Below the pieces are notes generated by a model. That model was not told the origin of the DNA. It did no database searches and saw only the letters and a program-made list of their open reading frames with translations. Made by a program: the position numbers and the translations under genes. DNA of 41,204 bases from Meridianimarinicoccus zhengii (GTDB lineage: Bacteria > Pseudomonadota > Alphaproteobacteria > Rhodobacterales > Rhodobacteraceae): assembly GCF_003254465.1 (NCBI RefSeq), contig NZ_QDFI01000038.1, positions 1-41,204 on the forward strand. Direction: 5' to 3'. Shown piece by piece: positions 28,153 to 36,897 of the stretch; within the stretch, counting starts at the first letter, position 1; each line of letters starts with the position of its first letter.

Positions 28153-28754
28153 CGAAAGGCCTCGTCAAACGCGGTGACGATGGAGCGGGCACGGCGCGTG
28201 ACCGCGTCCACGTCCAGCCCCGGCTTGTAGAGCGCCGATCCCAGACCGAATCCCGCGATGCCCGCGGCACGCCATGCAGCGAAATCGTCGGGACCGACAC
28301 CGCCCACGGCGAAGCACGGCAGGTGCGGCGGCAGCACGGCCTTCAGCGCCGTGAATCCGTCCAGCCCCATGAGCGATGCCGGGAACAGCTTCAGCCCGTC
28401 GGCCCCCGCGCGCCACGCGGCGAACGCCTCGGACGCGGTGAACACACCGGGATAGGACAGCAATCCGGCGGCCTTGGCGGCTTCGATCACCGGCGGGTGG
28501 CAATCCGGCGACACGACCATGCGCGCACCCATCCCCGCCAGCCGGGCGACCGCCCTGGTATCCAGCACCGTGCCCGCGCCGACGGTCGCGCGGTCGCCCA
28601 CGGCTTCGAGCATGGCGGCGATACTGTCGTAAGGGTCGGGGGAGTTCAGCGGCACCTCGATCCGGTCGATACCTTCCGCGACCAATGCCAGCGCCACCGG
28701 CGCCGCCTCGGACGGGGTGATCCCGCGCAGGATGGCGATCAGGGGTCGGCTCAT
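28149..28754 (-). CDS. dgoA: 2-dehydro-3-deoxy-6-phosphogalactonate aldolase
   Basis: DgoA splits KDPGal into pyruvate and glyceraldehyde 3-phosphate. The 201-residue class I aldolase has [10 protein letters not shown] at the start, IEVPLNSP (32-39), which is the galactonate-type sequence rather than the IEVTLRT of Eda, and the Schiff-base lysine K122 in [20 protein letters not shown] binds phosphate. The start MSRPLIAIL has GGAG upstream; the ATG 18 bases earlier lacks one as good. The separation from dgoK is 115 bases, the largest gap in the operon. Confidence 0.95.
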   Translation of the reverse strand: MSRPLIAILRGITPSEAAPVALALVAEGIDRIEVPLNSPDPYDSIAAMLEAVGDRATVGAGTVLDTRAVARLAGMGARMVVSPDCHPPVIEAAKAAGLLSYPGVFTASEAFAAWRAGADGLKLFPASLMGLDGFTALKAVLPPHLPCFAVGGVGPDDFAAWRAAGIAGFGLGSALYKPGLDVDAVTRRARSIVTAFDEAFR

Positions 28755-28869
28755 GGCATGGTCTCCGTTCATGTCGCGCGCGTGGAGCGGCGTGCAAGGC
28801 TTGGATGTCGGCCCGATCCGGCCACACCGGCGGGGGCATTTTCAGGTCGGTGCGGGGTCCGGTCGTCGC

Positions 28870-29808
28870 TCATGGGGTGCCCCCCGCGAAAGCCGCGCGC
28901 GCGGCGGCCAGCCCCTTCAGCACCATGTCGTCCCCTTCGACCAGCTTCACCGGCGCACCCTGCGCCGCGAGCGCAGATCGATAGGCCTGCGCGATCCGGC
29001 CCGAACCGATCACGCGCACATCCTGCCCCAGCCAATGCGGCCGCGCCCCGGCGAGTTCCAGACCGATGAGAAGTCCCGACAGGCGCGCGGTCGCGGCGGG
29101 CCCCGGCAGGTCGTGCAGCAGCCCCGCCGCCCGAAGCGAGAACAGCTCCGCCGCGAAGCCCGCAGGCCGGGACATCGCATCGCCCACCGCCGTCTCGAAG
29201 GCGGCATCGTCCCAGCCGTCCAGGTCAAGCCCGTGACGCAGCACGGAGGATTGCGACAGCAACGCGAAGATCTCGCCGGTCATGAAGGTGCGAAAACTGA
29301 CGACCTCGCCCGCGCTGATATGGGCCCATTTCGTGTGGGTGCCGGGCAGGCACAGGACCCCGTCGAAGCCCGGGTCCCCGGCAAGGTAGCCCGCGATCTG
29401 CGTCTCTTCCCCGCGCATCACGTCCGCTGGCCGATCCTGCCGGATGCCCGGCAGGATATGCACGTCGAGCCGACGGTCGAGTGTGGCCACCCGCGTGGCC
29501 CGCTCGATCCCGGGCGGCGCGCAGGGGACGGCGGCATAGGGTGCCTCGGCCCAGCCCTGTCGCGACCCGAGCATCCCGCAGCAGATCACCGGCACGGTGC
29601 CATGCGCGGGCAGCGCATCGCCGACGAGGTCCAGCAGCGCTGGTTCGAACCCGTCCCGCGACAGCCCGCCCATGCCACGGTCGCCATGGCGCGCCGCGAT
29701 CACCGTGCCGTCGGCAGCCATGACCCAAGCCCGGACTGCGGATGTGCCCCAGTCCACAGCGATCCAGTCCACGGGGTTGCGGTCGGCACCGCTCGCGGCC
29801 CCGGTCAT
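28870..29808 (-). CDS. dgoK: 2-dehydro-3-deoxygalactonokinase
   Basis: DgoK phosphorylates 2-keto-3-deoxygalactonate at C6 using ATP. The 312-residue protein starts MTGAASGADRNPVDWIAVDWGTS, with the phosphate-binding DWGTSAVRAWV segment, and contains CCGMLGSRQGW, LPGTHTKWAHI and FMTGEIFALLSQSSVL, blocks specific to this family. The ATG overlaps the SDR stop (ATGA). It stands upstream of dgoA with a 115-base gap, so dgoA-lactonase-GH42 could have a secondary signal of its own, although none was recognised. Confidence 0.95.
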   Translation of the reverse strand: MTGAASGADRNPVDWIAVDWGTSAVRAWVMAADGTVIAARHGDRGMGGLSRDGFEPALLDLVGDALPAHGTVPVICCGMLGSRQGWAEAPYAAVPCAPPGIERATRVATLDRRLDVHILPGIRQDRPADVMRGEETQIAGYLAGDPGFDGVLCLPGTHTKWAHISAGEVVSFRTFMTGEIFALLSQSSVLRHGLDLDGWDDAAFETAVGDAMSRPAGFAAELFSLRAAGLLHDLPGPAATARLSGLLIGLELAGARPHWLGQDVRVIGSGRIAQAYRSALAAQGAPVKLVEGDDMVLKGLAAARAAFAGGTP

Positions 29809-30569
29809 CCTGTCACCACAACGCCGCCATCGACGACCATGGCCTGCCCGGTCATCATGCGGCTGGCATCGGACGCAAGGAACAGCGTGGCCTGCACGAC
29901 GTCCACGGGCTTCAGGTGATCCTTCAGGCACTGCCGGTCCAGATGCGCGGCAAGGCTCGCCGCGTCCGCCCACATTTCCAACTGCTTGTCGGTTAGAACC
30001 CAGCCGGGTGCCAGCGCATTGACCCTGATACGGTCCGGGCCGAATTCCCGCGCCAGGCCCCGCGTCAGGCCGGTGATCCCCGCATTGGCCGCGACATAGG
30101 CAGGGTAGCCCGCATTGCCCATCATGTAGCTGACCGAGCTGAAATTCACGATCGCCCCGCCGCCCGCGGCGCGCATCCCGGCGATCACCGCCTGGCAGGC
30201 GAAGAAATACGCCTTGAGGTTGACTGCTTGCGACCGGTCCCAGAACTCCTCCGTGACCTCTTCCGTCCTGTGCCGCTGGTCGTTTGCGGCGTTGTTCACG
30301 AGCACGGTGACAGGCCCGTGGGCGTCCGCCGCCTGTGCCAGTGCCGCCTGCAAAGCGACCGTGTCGGTGATGTCACCCTGCACGAACAGCGGCCGGTTGC
30401 CGGTGCGCGCGGCCACGTCCTCGACATAGGCCGATGCGTCGGACCGCCCGATGAAGGCGACCCGCGCGCCCTGTTCAAGGAACCCTTCGGTCAGCGCCGC
30501 ACCAATGCCGGAACCGCCGCCGGTGATGAAGACCGATGCGTCCTTCAGGTCGTGGAACGTGGCGGTCAT
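29805..30569 (-). CDS. SDR-family dehydrogenase, probable D-galactose 1-dehydrogenase with Asn at the catalytic Lys position
   Basis: The 254-residue classical short-chain dehydrogenase has the cofactor motif TGGGSGIG (16-23), NNAAN (92-96), S145 and Y158. The active-site stretch reads YPAYVAANAGI, so N162 stands where the catalytic Lys of the YxxxK motif is normally found. The remainder (RVNALAPGWVLT, ASRMMTGQAMVVDGG) is well conserved, so this is not a decayed gene. Context predicts oxidation of galactose to galactonolactone. The ATG overlaps the dehydratase stop (TGATG). Similar Asn-bearing SDRs may form a subfamily. Confidence 0.82.
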   Translation of the reverse strand: MTATFHDLKDASVFITGGGSGIGAALTEGFLEQGARVAFIGRSDASAYVEDVAARTGNRPLFVQGDITDTVALQAALAQAADAHGPVTVLVNNAANDQRHRTEEVTEEFWDRSQAVNLKAYFFACQAVIAGMRAAGGGAIVNFSSVSYMMGNAGYPAYVAANAGITGLTRGLAREFGPDRIRVNALAPGWVLTDKQLEMWADAASLAAHLDRQCLKDHLKPVDVVQATLFLASDASRMMTGQAMVVDGGVVVTG

Positions 30570-32275
30570 CAGTGGCTCTCCCGCGTGACGGGGCGGGTAT
30601 CCTTGCCCACCAGGAAATCGAGATCCGCGCCGCGGTCGGCCTGAAGCACGGTATCGACGTAGAGCTTCGCATAGCCCCGGTCGTAGCGTGGCGGATCGGG
30701 CTGCCACTTGGCGCGGCGGGCTGCGAGTTCCGCGTCGTCCACCAGCAGATCGAGCCGCCCCTCGGCCACGCTGACGCGCACCCGGTCGCCCGTCTGCACA
30801 AGTGCCAGCGGCCCGCCCGCCTGCGCCTCAGGGGCGACATGCAGGATCACCGTGCCGAAGGCCGTGCCCGACATGCGCGCGTCCGACACGCGGACCATGT
30901 CGCGCACGCCGTCCTTCACCAGCTTCGCGGGGATCGGCATGTTGCCCACCTCGGGCATGCCGGGATAACCCTTGGGCCCGCAGCCTTTCAGCACCAGCAC
31001 CGTGTCGGGGGTGACGGGCAGGTCGTCGCGGTCGATATTGGCTTTCATGTCCTCGATATTCTCGAAGACATGGGCCGGACCTTCGTGTTCCAGCAGCCGG
31101 TCGGTCGCGGCCGAGGGCTTCACGATGGCCCCGTCTGGAGCGAGGTTGCCGCGCAGCACGCGCAGCCCGGCAGCGGGTTTCACGGGGTTCGACACCGGGC
31201 GGATCACGTCATCGTTCAGGATCTCCGCCCCTTCGGCATAGGCGGCGATATCGCCCCCCAGTACCGTGCGCGCAGGGCGCAGCCGGTCGCGCAGCTGCGC
31301 CAGCACGGCCGGAACGCCACCTGCATAGGCGAAATCCTCCATCAGGTACTTGCCCGACGGCATGCAGTTCACCAGCAGCGGCACGTCCGCCCCCGCCGCT
31401 ATGTCGTCAAGGCTCAGGTCCACGCCGACGCGCCCCGCGATGGCCAGAAGATGCACCACGGCGTTGGTGGACCCGCCCACGGCCGCATTGGCGACGATGG
31501 CGTTCTCGAAGGCGGCCTTGGTCAGGATGTCGGAGGGCTTCAGATCCTCCTCCACCATTTCCACGATGCGCTTGCCGGTCAGATGCGCAAGCGCCATGCG
31601 CCGCGCATCCACCGCCGGAAGCGCGCCGTTGGTGGGCAGGCTGAGGCCCATCGCCTCCATCAGGCTGGACATGGTCGACGCCGTGCCCATGGTCATGCAC
31701 ACGCCCTTGGACCGGCTCATCCCCGATTCCGCCGCCATGAAATCCGCGAGCGTCATATCACCCGCGCGCACCGCTTCGGAAAACTTCCACACGTCGGTGC
31801 CCGACCCGATGTCGCGCCCGCGCCACTTGCCGTTCAGCATCGGCCCCGAACTGACCACGATGGACGGAAGGTCCACCGAACATGCCCCCATCACCTGCCC
31901 CGGCGTGGTCTTGTCGCAGCCGCCCAGCAGCACCACCCCGTCGATGCCGTAGGCGCGGATGGATTCCTCCACGTCCATCGCCAGCAGGTTGCGGAACAGC
32001 ATCGCGGTCGGCTTCATCTGCGTCTCGCCCAACGAGGTCACGGGGAATTCCACCGGAAAGCCCCCCGCCTCCCACACGCCGCGCTTCACGCCTTCGGCCA
32101 GATCCCGCAGGCCGGAATTGCAGGGCGTCAGTTCCGACCACGTGTTGCAGATGCCGATGATGGGGCGACCATCGAAGACGTGGTCGGGAAAGCCCTGGTT
32201 CTTCATCCACGAGCGATGGATGAAGCCGTCGCGGTCCAGCTTGCCGTACCATGCGGCGGAGCGTCGTTTGGTCAT
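30569..32275 (-). CDS. IlvD/Edd-family sugar-acid dehydratase (probable galactonate/arabonate dehydratase)
   Basis: The 568-residue protein keeps the three Fe-S cysteines of the family: C52 (ELTPCNSG), C120 (GGCDKTTPGQVMGA) and C193 (SKGVCMTMGTAS). VKGCGPKGYPGMPEVGN and RVSDARMSGTAFGT form the C-terminal active-site region. It resembles L-arabonate/D-galactonate dehydratases of the Fe-S type more than IlvD of branched-chain synthesis. Here it should convert galactonate to 2-keto-3-deoxygalactonate. AAGGACC precedes the ATG. It lies between GH4 (20-base gap) and the SDR (1-base overlap). Confidence 0.92.
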   Translation of the reverse strand: MTKRRSAAWYGKLDRDGFIHRSWMKNQGFPDHVFDGRPIIGICNTWSELTPCNSGLRDLAEGVKRGVWEAGGFPVEFPVTSLGETQMKPTAMLFRNLLAMDVEESIRAYGIDGVVLLGGCDKTTPGQVMGACSVDLPSIVVSSGPMLNGKWRGRDIGSGTDVWKFSEAVRAGDMTLADFMAAESGMSRSKGVCMTMGTASTMSSLMEAMGLSLPTNGALPAVDARRMALAHLTGKRIVEMVEEDLKPSDILTKAAFENAIVANAAVGGSTNAVVHLLAIAGRVGVDLSLDDIAAGADVPLLVNCMPSGKYLMEDFAYAGGVPAVLAQLRDRLRPARTVLGGDIAAYAEGAEILNDDVIRPVSNPVKPAAGLRVLRGNLAPDGAIVKPSAATDRLLEHEGPAHVFENIEDMKANIDRDDLPVTPDTVLVLKGCGPKGYPGMPEVGNMPIPAKLVKDGVRDMVRVSDARMSGTAFGTVILHVAPEAQAGGPLALVQTGDRVRVSVAEGRLDLLVDDAELAARRAKWQPDPPRYDRGYAKLYVDTVLQADRGADLDFLVGKDTRPVTRESH

Positions 32276-32295
32276 GTCGGTCCTTCGTCTGTCTG

Positions 32296-33642
32296 TCAGG
32301 CGGCACGAGCGGTGCGCGCCCAGGCCGGGATCATGTCGCCATGGGCGGCCAGCAGGTCATCCACCAGCGCCCGGATCTGGCGCAGGTCCAGTTCGGCGGC
32401 GGTGTGCGGGTCGAGCATGGCAGCGTGGTAAAGGTGCGCTGGCGCTTCGTCCACCAGCGCGCGGACTACCAACTCCTGCACGTTGATCTGCGTGCGCATC
32501 AGCGCCACGAGTTGTGGCGGGATGTCGTCCACCACGGTGGGCTGGATGCCGTTGCCGTCCATGAGGCACGGCGTTTCCACCGCGGCGCCAAGGGGAAGTT
32601 GCGGCGCCTGCCCGCGGTTGGGCAGGTTGCCATAGATGGTGAAGGGCCGGTCGGCGACCACTGCGGCCATCAGGTCGGCGGCGAATTCGTGGCTGCGCGG
32701 GTGGTCGATCCGGTCGGCAGCCCGGAACGCCTCGGCCTGCGCCTGCCAGTCGGAGATCTGCTCGACGCAGCGCTGCGGGTATTCGTCGAGCGGGATGCGG
32801 AACTTCTCGATCAGGTCGGGGCGGCCCTTCTTGATGAACCACGGCACGTATTCCGCCAGGTGTTCCGAACTTTCGGTGCAGAAATACCCCAGGTGGTCCA
32901 TCACTTCGTACCGGACATGGTTCGGGCATCGTGGCATCAGCAGCGGCGGCTTCGGCAGGCGCCCGGCGGCATAGCCGTCGCGCAGGCGGGGATAAAGATC
33001 CGTGCCCCCATGTGTCAGGTCCAGAAAGAACGCCACGTGGTTCACGCCCGCAACGCGGTAGCGGATCTCGTCCGTGGGCAGATCGAGGTCATGGGCCAGT
33101 TCCGCGACGGTGTTCTGCACCGAATGGCACAGCCCCACATGCCGCAGGCGCGGGAAGCGTTCGGCCAGCGCCCATGTGTTGATCGCCATCGGGTTGACGT
33201 ATTGCAGCATCAGCGCGTCGGGGCACAGCTCCGCCATGTCCGCCGCCACGGCCCACAGATGCGGCACGGTGCGCAGGCCGCGCATGATGCCGCCCACGCC
33301 CAGCGTGTCGCCGATGGTCTGGCGCAAGCCGTGCGCTTTCGGCACATCAAAGTCGATCACGGTGGACGGCCGGTAGCCGCCGACCTGAAACGCGGTCACG
33401 ACGAAATCCGCCCCGTCGAGCGCCGCGCGCCGGTCCTGCGTCGCCTCCACGGTCGCGGGGGCGCCCATGCTGTCGATCAGCTTGCGCGCGACCATGGCCG
33501 ACTGCTCCAGCCGCGCCGTGTCGATGTCCATCAGCGCGAATGTGGCCCCGCGCAGCGCGTCCACGTGCAGGCAGTCGCCCACGATGTTCTTCATGAAGAT
33601 GGTGCTGCCCGCACCGATAAAGGCGATCCGGGGTGGGGTCAT
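32296..33642 (-). CDS. GH4 alpha-galactosidase-like glycosidase (MelA-type)
   Basis: The 448-residue protein is a family GH4 NAD- and Mn-dependent glycosidase, close in length to E. coli MelA (451). The Rossmann loop is FIGAGSTIF (8-16). YVNPMAINTWA (148-158) and GLCHSVQNT (170-178) carry N150, C172 and H173, and H202 lies in VAGVNHVAFF. C172 and H202 are the expected metal ligands. The Cys-His pattern and context favour alpha-galactosidase over 6-phospho-glycosidase. Catalysis in GH4 goes by oxidation at C3 with NAD. The ATG overlaps the permease stop (ATGA). Confidence 0.92.
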   Translation of the reverse strand: MTPPRIAFIGAGSTIFMKNIVGDCLHVDALRGATFALMDIDTARLEQSAMVARKLIDSMGAPATVEATQDRRAALDGADFVVTAFQVGGYRPSTVIDFDVPKAHGLRQTIGDTLGVGGIMRGLRTVPHLWAVAADMAELCPDALMLQYVNPMAINTWALAERFPRLRHVGLCHSVQNTVAELAHDLDLPTDEIRYRVAGVNHVAFFLDLTHGGTDLYPRLRDGYAAGRLPKPPLLMPRCPNHVRYEVMDHLGYFCTESSEHLAEYVPWFIKKGRPDLIEKFRIPLDEYPQRCVEQISDWQAQAEAFRAADRIDHPRSHEFAADLMAAVVADRPFTIYGNLPNRGQAPQLPLGAAVETPCLMDGNGIQPTVVDDIPPQLVALMRTQINVQELVVRALVDEAPAHLYHAAMLDPHTAAELDLRQIRALVDDLLAAHGDMIPAWARTARAA

Positions 33643-34487
33643 TTCACGGCTCCCAGTGTCAATCCGGCGATGAAGTGGCGCTGCATCAGGAAGAACATCG
33701 CCACCGGCGGCAGGGCGGCGACGATGCTGCCCGCGCTCATCAGGTGATAGGCCGCGCGATACTGCGCATTGAAGCTGGTGATGCCCGCCGTCACGGGCTG
33801 GCTTTCGGCGCCCTGCGTCAGCACGACGGCCCAGAAATAGTCGTTCCAGATGAAGGTGAAGATCAGCACCGACAGCGCTGCGATGGCGGGCTTCATCAGC
33901 GGCAGCACGACGAACCAGAAAATCCGCCACTCGGCCACGCCTTCGACGCGCGCGGCCTCGATCAGCTCGAACGGGAGCGCGCGGATGAAGTTGCGCATGA
34001 AGAGCGTGCAGAATCCGGTCTGGAACGCGACGTGGAACAGCACCAGCCCCAGCTTGGTGTTGTAAAGCCCCATGTTCAGCGTCAGGTCACGCACCGGCAC
34101 CATGAGGATCTGGAAGGGCACGAAATTGCCCGCCACGAACATGAAGAAGATCCACAGGTTGCCGCGGAACTTGTAGACCCCCAGCGCGAAGCCCGTCATG
34201 CACGACAGCGCCACCGCGCCGATCACCGTGGGCACCGTGATCAGGACCGAATTCATGAGGTAACGCGGCATGTCCGACTCGAAAAAGACCTTGCCGTAAT
34301 TCTCGGCCCCCGCGAAGGTCGAAGGCATTCCCCAGTAGTTGCCCGAAGAGAAATCCACGTCGGGCTTGATGGAAAACACCGCGACCGCGATCAGGGGGGC
34401 CAGCCACAGGATCAGCGCCAGCGGCAGCATCGCGCAATAGGTGGCCTGGGCGGCGGCGGACTGGCTCTGGATCGGTCTGGGAAACAT
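33639..34487 (-). CDS. Sugar ABC transporter permease, MalG-type
   Basis: The 282-residue protein has about six membrane segments and the EAA loop ELIEAARVEGVAEWRIFWFV followed by LPLMKPAIAAL, the ATPase docking site. FKP-like FSIKPDVDF near the N-terminus and a GITSFNAQY C-terminal motif place it with MalG/UgpE permeases of the CUT1 sugar family. GAGGG lies about 7 bases before the ATG. It pairs with the MalF-type permease 44 bases upstream and with the binding protein and ATPase of this locus for galactoside uptake. Confidence 0.94.
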   Translation of the reverse strand: MFPRPIQSQSAAAQATYCAMLPLALILWLAPLIAVAVFSIKPDVDFSSGNYWGMPSTFAGAENYGKVFFESDMPRYLMNSVLITVPTVIGAVALSCMTGFALGVYKFRGNLWIFFMFVAGNFVPFQILMVPVRDLTLNMGLYNTKLGLVLFHVAFQTGFCTLFMRNFIRALPFELIEAARVEGVAEWRIFWFVVLPLMKPAIAALSVLIFTFIWNDYFWAVVLTQGAESQPVTAGITSFNAQYRAAYHLMSAGSIVAALPPVAMFFLMQRHFIAGLTLGAVK

Positions 34488-34531
34488 CGCTCAGCCCTCT
34501 CGCGCCGGATGCAGGTCGCGGAACATGGCGC

Positions 34532-35440
34532 TCACCGTCCCCGCTCCTGCCGCCACATGGTCCAGAGGAAATAGCCGATGAACACCAGCATGATGAGGAA
34601 GAGCACCACCGCGATGGCGGCCCCGTATCCCATACGGAACCCGTATTCCGACAGCGCCTTTTCGAACATGTAGAAGCTCAGCACCCGGGTCGATCCGAAC
34701 GGCCCGCCATTGGTCATGATCGAGATCAGGTCGAAGCTGCGCAGCGCGCCGATAATCGTCACCACGAAGGCGATGAAGGTCGCCGGGCGCAATTGCGGCA
34801 CGATCACGTACCACAGCATGCGCCAGCCCTTGGCGCCGTCCAGCCGCGCCGCCTCCACCTGTTCGGGGTCCACGGCGTTCAGCCCGGTCAGGTACAGGAT
34901 CATGCAATAGGCGATCTGCGGCCACAGCCCCGCGGCGATGATCCCATAGGTCGCAAGCGTCGGGTCGCCCAGCACGTTAATCGGCCCGGCGCCGACCCAG
35001 CCCAGCATGGTGTTCAACAGCCCGAAGGTCGGATCGTAGAACCACGTGAACACCAGCCCCACGACCACCTGGCTGATGACGAAGGGAAAGAAGAACAGAG
35101 ACTTGTAGATGCGGATGCCAGCCACGGTCTGGTTCAGGAACAGGGCGATGAACAGCCCCGCCGGGATCGCCAGCAGATACAGGACCAGCCATTTGAGGTT
35201 GTTCCACATCGACACCTCGAATGCACGGTCGGTCATCAGTTCGCGGTAGTTCCCGAAGCCCACGAACTCCGCCGCGCCGAGCCCGTCCCAGCGATAGAAC
35301 GACAGGTTGAAGCTCTGGAAGATCGGGAAGACGACGTAGAACAGGAAGAACAGCACACCGGGGGCGAGGAACAGCCAAGGCGCCAGCGCCTGCCCGTTCA
35401 GGCGACGCGCGGCGATGGATGGCGGGGCCGTGTCGGTCAT
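34532..35440 (-). CDS. Sugar ABC transporter permease, MalF-type
   Basis: The 302-residue protein has six membrane segments, the N-terminal LFLAPGVLFFLFYVVFPIFQ opening typical of CUT1 MalF/UgpA permeases, and the EAA loop VEAARLDGAKGWRMLWYVIV with PQLRPATF. GGGAG lies 8 bases before MTDTAPPSIAA, which fixes the start; the longer frame overlaps the binding-protein gene and is spurious. It works with the adjacent permease, binding protein and divergent ATPase. Confidence 0.94.
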   Translation of the reverse strand: MTDTAPPSIAARRLNGQALAPWLFLAPGVLFFLFYVVFPIFQSFNLSFYRWDGLGAAEFVGFGNYRELMTDRAFEVSMWNNLKWLVLYLLAIPAGLFIALFLNQTVAGIRIYKSLFFFPFVISQVVVGLVFTWFYDPTFGLLNTMLGWVGAGPINVLGDPTLATYGIIAAGLWPQIAYCMILYLTGLNAVDPEQVEAARLDGAKGWRMLWYVIVPQLRPATFIAFVVTIIGALRSFDLISIMTNGGPFGSTRVLSFYMFEKALSEYGFRMGYGAAIAVVLFLIMLVFIGYFLWTMWRQERGR

Positions 35441-35472
35441 GGCGATGCTCCCATGGTGCGGCTGGCCGTGAC

Positions 35473-35495
35473 GGGCGGGGGGGTGCCCCCCGCCC
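35473..35495 (-). promoter_or_regulatory. 10-bp hairpin between binding protein and permease genes
   Basis: GGGCGGGGGG (35473-35482) pairs perfectly with CCCCCCGCCC (35486-35495) around a 3-base loop, 9 bases after the binding-protein stop. Without a T-tract it would act as a partial attenuator or 3' mRNA stabiliser, raising binding-protein expression relative to permeases, as known for malE-malF type operons. Confidence 0.6.
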
Positions 35496-35504
35496 GCCGC
35501 GCGG

Positions 35505-36761
35505 TCAGTAGATGCGCTGGCGGGCCTGTTCGAGGCGGGCGAGGATGTCGTCGAGATTGTCGGGGAACACCATGAATTCCTGGAACCCTTCCATCGCCAT
35601 CGCCGCCATCTCGGCGGGTGCGTCCCGGTCGAAGAACTGCGCGACCCCGCCGGGGCTGTTCGACGACAGCATCGCGAAACCCTGCTCCAGCATCTCGTCG
35701 TCATCGACGGACGAGGACGCGTTCACCGGCAACTGCCCCAGCGCATCACCGGCATTGATGGCGGTCTGAACATCCGCGGACACGACGTAGCGCAGGAAGG
35801 CACGCGCCGCTTCCTTGTTGTCCGCCCCGCTGGGAATGTGAAACGTGTCCGTCGGCGCATCTTCGGCCAATTCGACGTCCGGGTCGATCACCGGGAACTG
35901 GTAGAAATCCAGTTGGTCGTCGCCCAGCCCGGCCTCGCGCATCGGGGCCACGGCGAAGTTGCCCATCAGATAGGCCGCGGCGTCGCCGTTGATCATGAAG
36001 GGCAGCGCCTCCTGCCACGAATACGACTGGTGGTTGTCGATGAACGCGCCCATGTCGATCAGTTCGCGCCAGTTGGCGAAGGTCGCGCGCACGCGGTCAT
36101 CCGTCCATGGAACCTCACCGTTGGTCAGGGCCATGTGGAAGTCGTAACCATGGGTGCGCATGTTCAGGTAGTCGAACCAGCCGCCCGCGGTCCACAGGAA
36201 CTTGGTGCCGATCGTGAAGCACTTTCGGCCCGAGTCGAGGATCGCCTGGCAGTTGGACTTGAACGCCTCCCAGTCCTGCGGCTCCGAGAGGCCCAGTTCG
36301 TTGTAGACATCCTCGCGGTAATACACGCCCCACTGGTAGTAGGTGTAGGGAACACCCCACTGCTTGCCGTCGAGCGTCAGGGCGCCCTTGGTGGAGGCGA
36401 GATTCTCGGCGATCTCCGGTTCCGCCCACAGGTCCGACACGTCCTCGAACAACCCTGCATCGACATAGGGGCGCATCCGGTTTGCCGCGTACCAGTTCGC
36501 CACGTCCGGCGGGTTCGCGGTCAGGAAATTGCGGATCTGCGTCTTGTAGGCCTCGCGGTCGATGACCGTGAGTTCGACATCGAGATCGGGATGCAGGGCG
36601 TCGAAATCCGACGCCAGCTTTTCCATGACGGCGCGCGGCGCCGGATTGGACATGTCCGAAAAAATGGTCAGCGTGCCCGACAGGTCTTGGGCAACTGCGG
36701 GGGCAACTGCGGGCGCGGCAAGGCCGACCGCCACGGCCAGCGCCGAGGTGAAGGTCTTCAT
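35505..36761 (-). CDS. Sugar ABC transporter periplasmic binding protein (CUT1 family)
   Basis: The 418-residue protein begins MKTFTSALAVAVGLAAPAVA with a cleavable signal (PAVAQ, near residue 24) and is a cluster-D extracellular sugar-binding protein. Typical segments are LTIFSDMSNPAPRAVMEKLASDF at the mature start, YTYYQWGVYYREDVYNELGL, and GDAAAYLMGNFAV. Aromatic residues in PYTYYQWGVYYR are likely sugar contacts. GGAGG lies 9 bases before the ATG. As first gene of the operon it should set the specificity; galactosides are inferred from the downstream enzymes. Confidence 0.94.
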   Translation of the reverse strand: MKTFTSALAVAVGLAAPAVAPAVAQDLSGTLTIFSDMSNPAPRAVMEKLASDFDALHPDLDVELTVIDREAYKTQIRNFLTANPPDVANWYAANRMRPYVDAGLFEDVSDLWAEPEIAENLASTKGALTLDGKQWGVPYTYYQWGVYYREDVYNELGLSEPQDWEAFKSNCQAILDSGRKCFTIGTKFLWTAGGWFDYLNMRTHGYDFHMALTNGEVPWTDDRVRATFANWRELIDMGAFIDNHQSYSWQEALPFMINGDAAAYLMGNFAVAPMREAGLGDDQLDFYQFPVIDPDVELAEDAPTDTFHIPSGADNKEAARAFLRYVVSADVQTAINAGDALGQLPVNASSSVDDDEMLEQGFAMLSSNSPGGVAQFFDRDAPAEMAAMAMEGFQEFMVFPDNLDDILARLEQARQRIY

Positions 36762-36792
36762 CGTGGTCTCCTCCCTGATCGTGGATTCCATG

Positions 36793-36828
36793 TTCCACAT
36801 AATGAAACCTGTTTCCAACTATTGAAAC
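36793..36828. promoter_or_regulatory. IclR-like operator cluster in the divergent sugar-operon/iclR region
   Basis: TGAAACCTGTTTCCA (36803-36817) matches the E. coli IclR consensus TGGAAATNATTTCCA at 10 of 14 defined bases. An overlapping GTTTC-N8-GAAAC (36811-36828) and a TTCCA-CATAA-TGAAA (36793-36807) give alternating half-sites. The cluster is AT-rich, 32 bases upstream of the binding-protein ATG, and 70 bases upstream of iclR, so IclR could control both directions. Confidence 0.6.
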
Positions 36829-36897
36829 TATGGGCGATTCCCCGTATGCCTGTCAACAGGGGCGCGCAGGTAATGACCGGCGCGGGAGGATGGGCGC

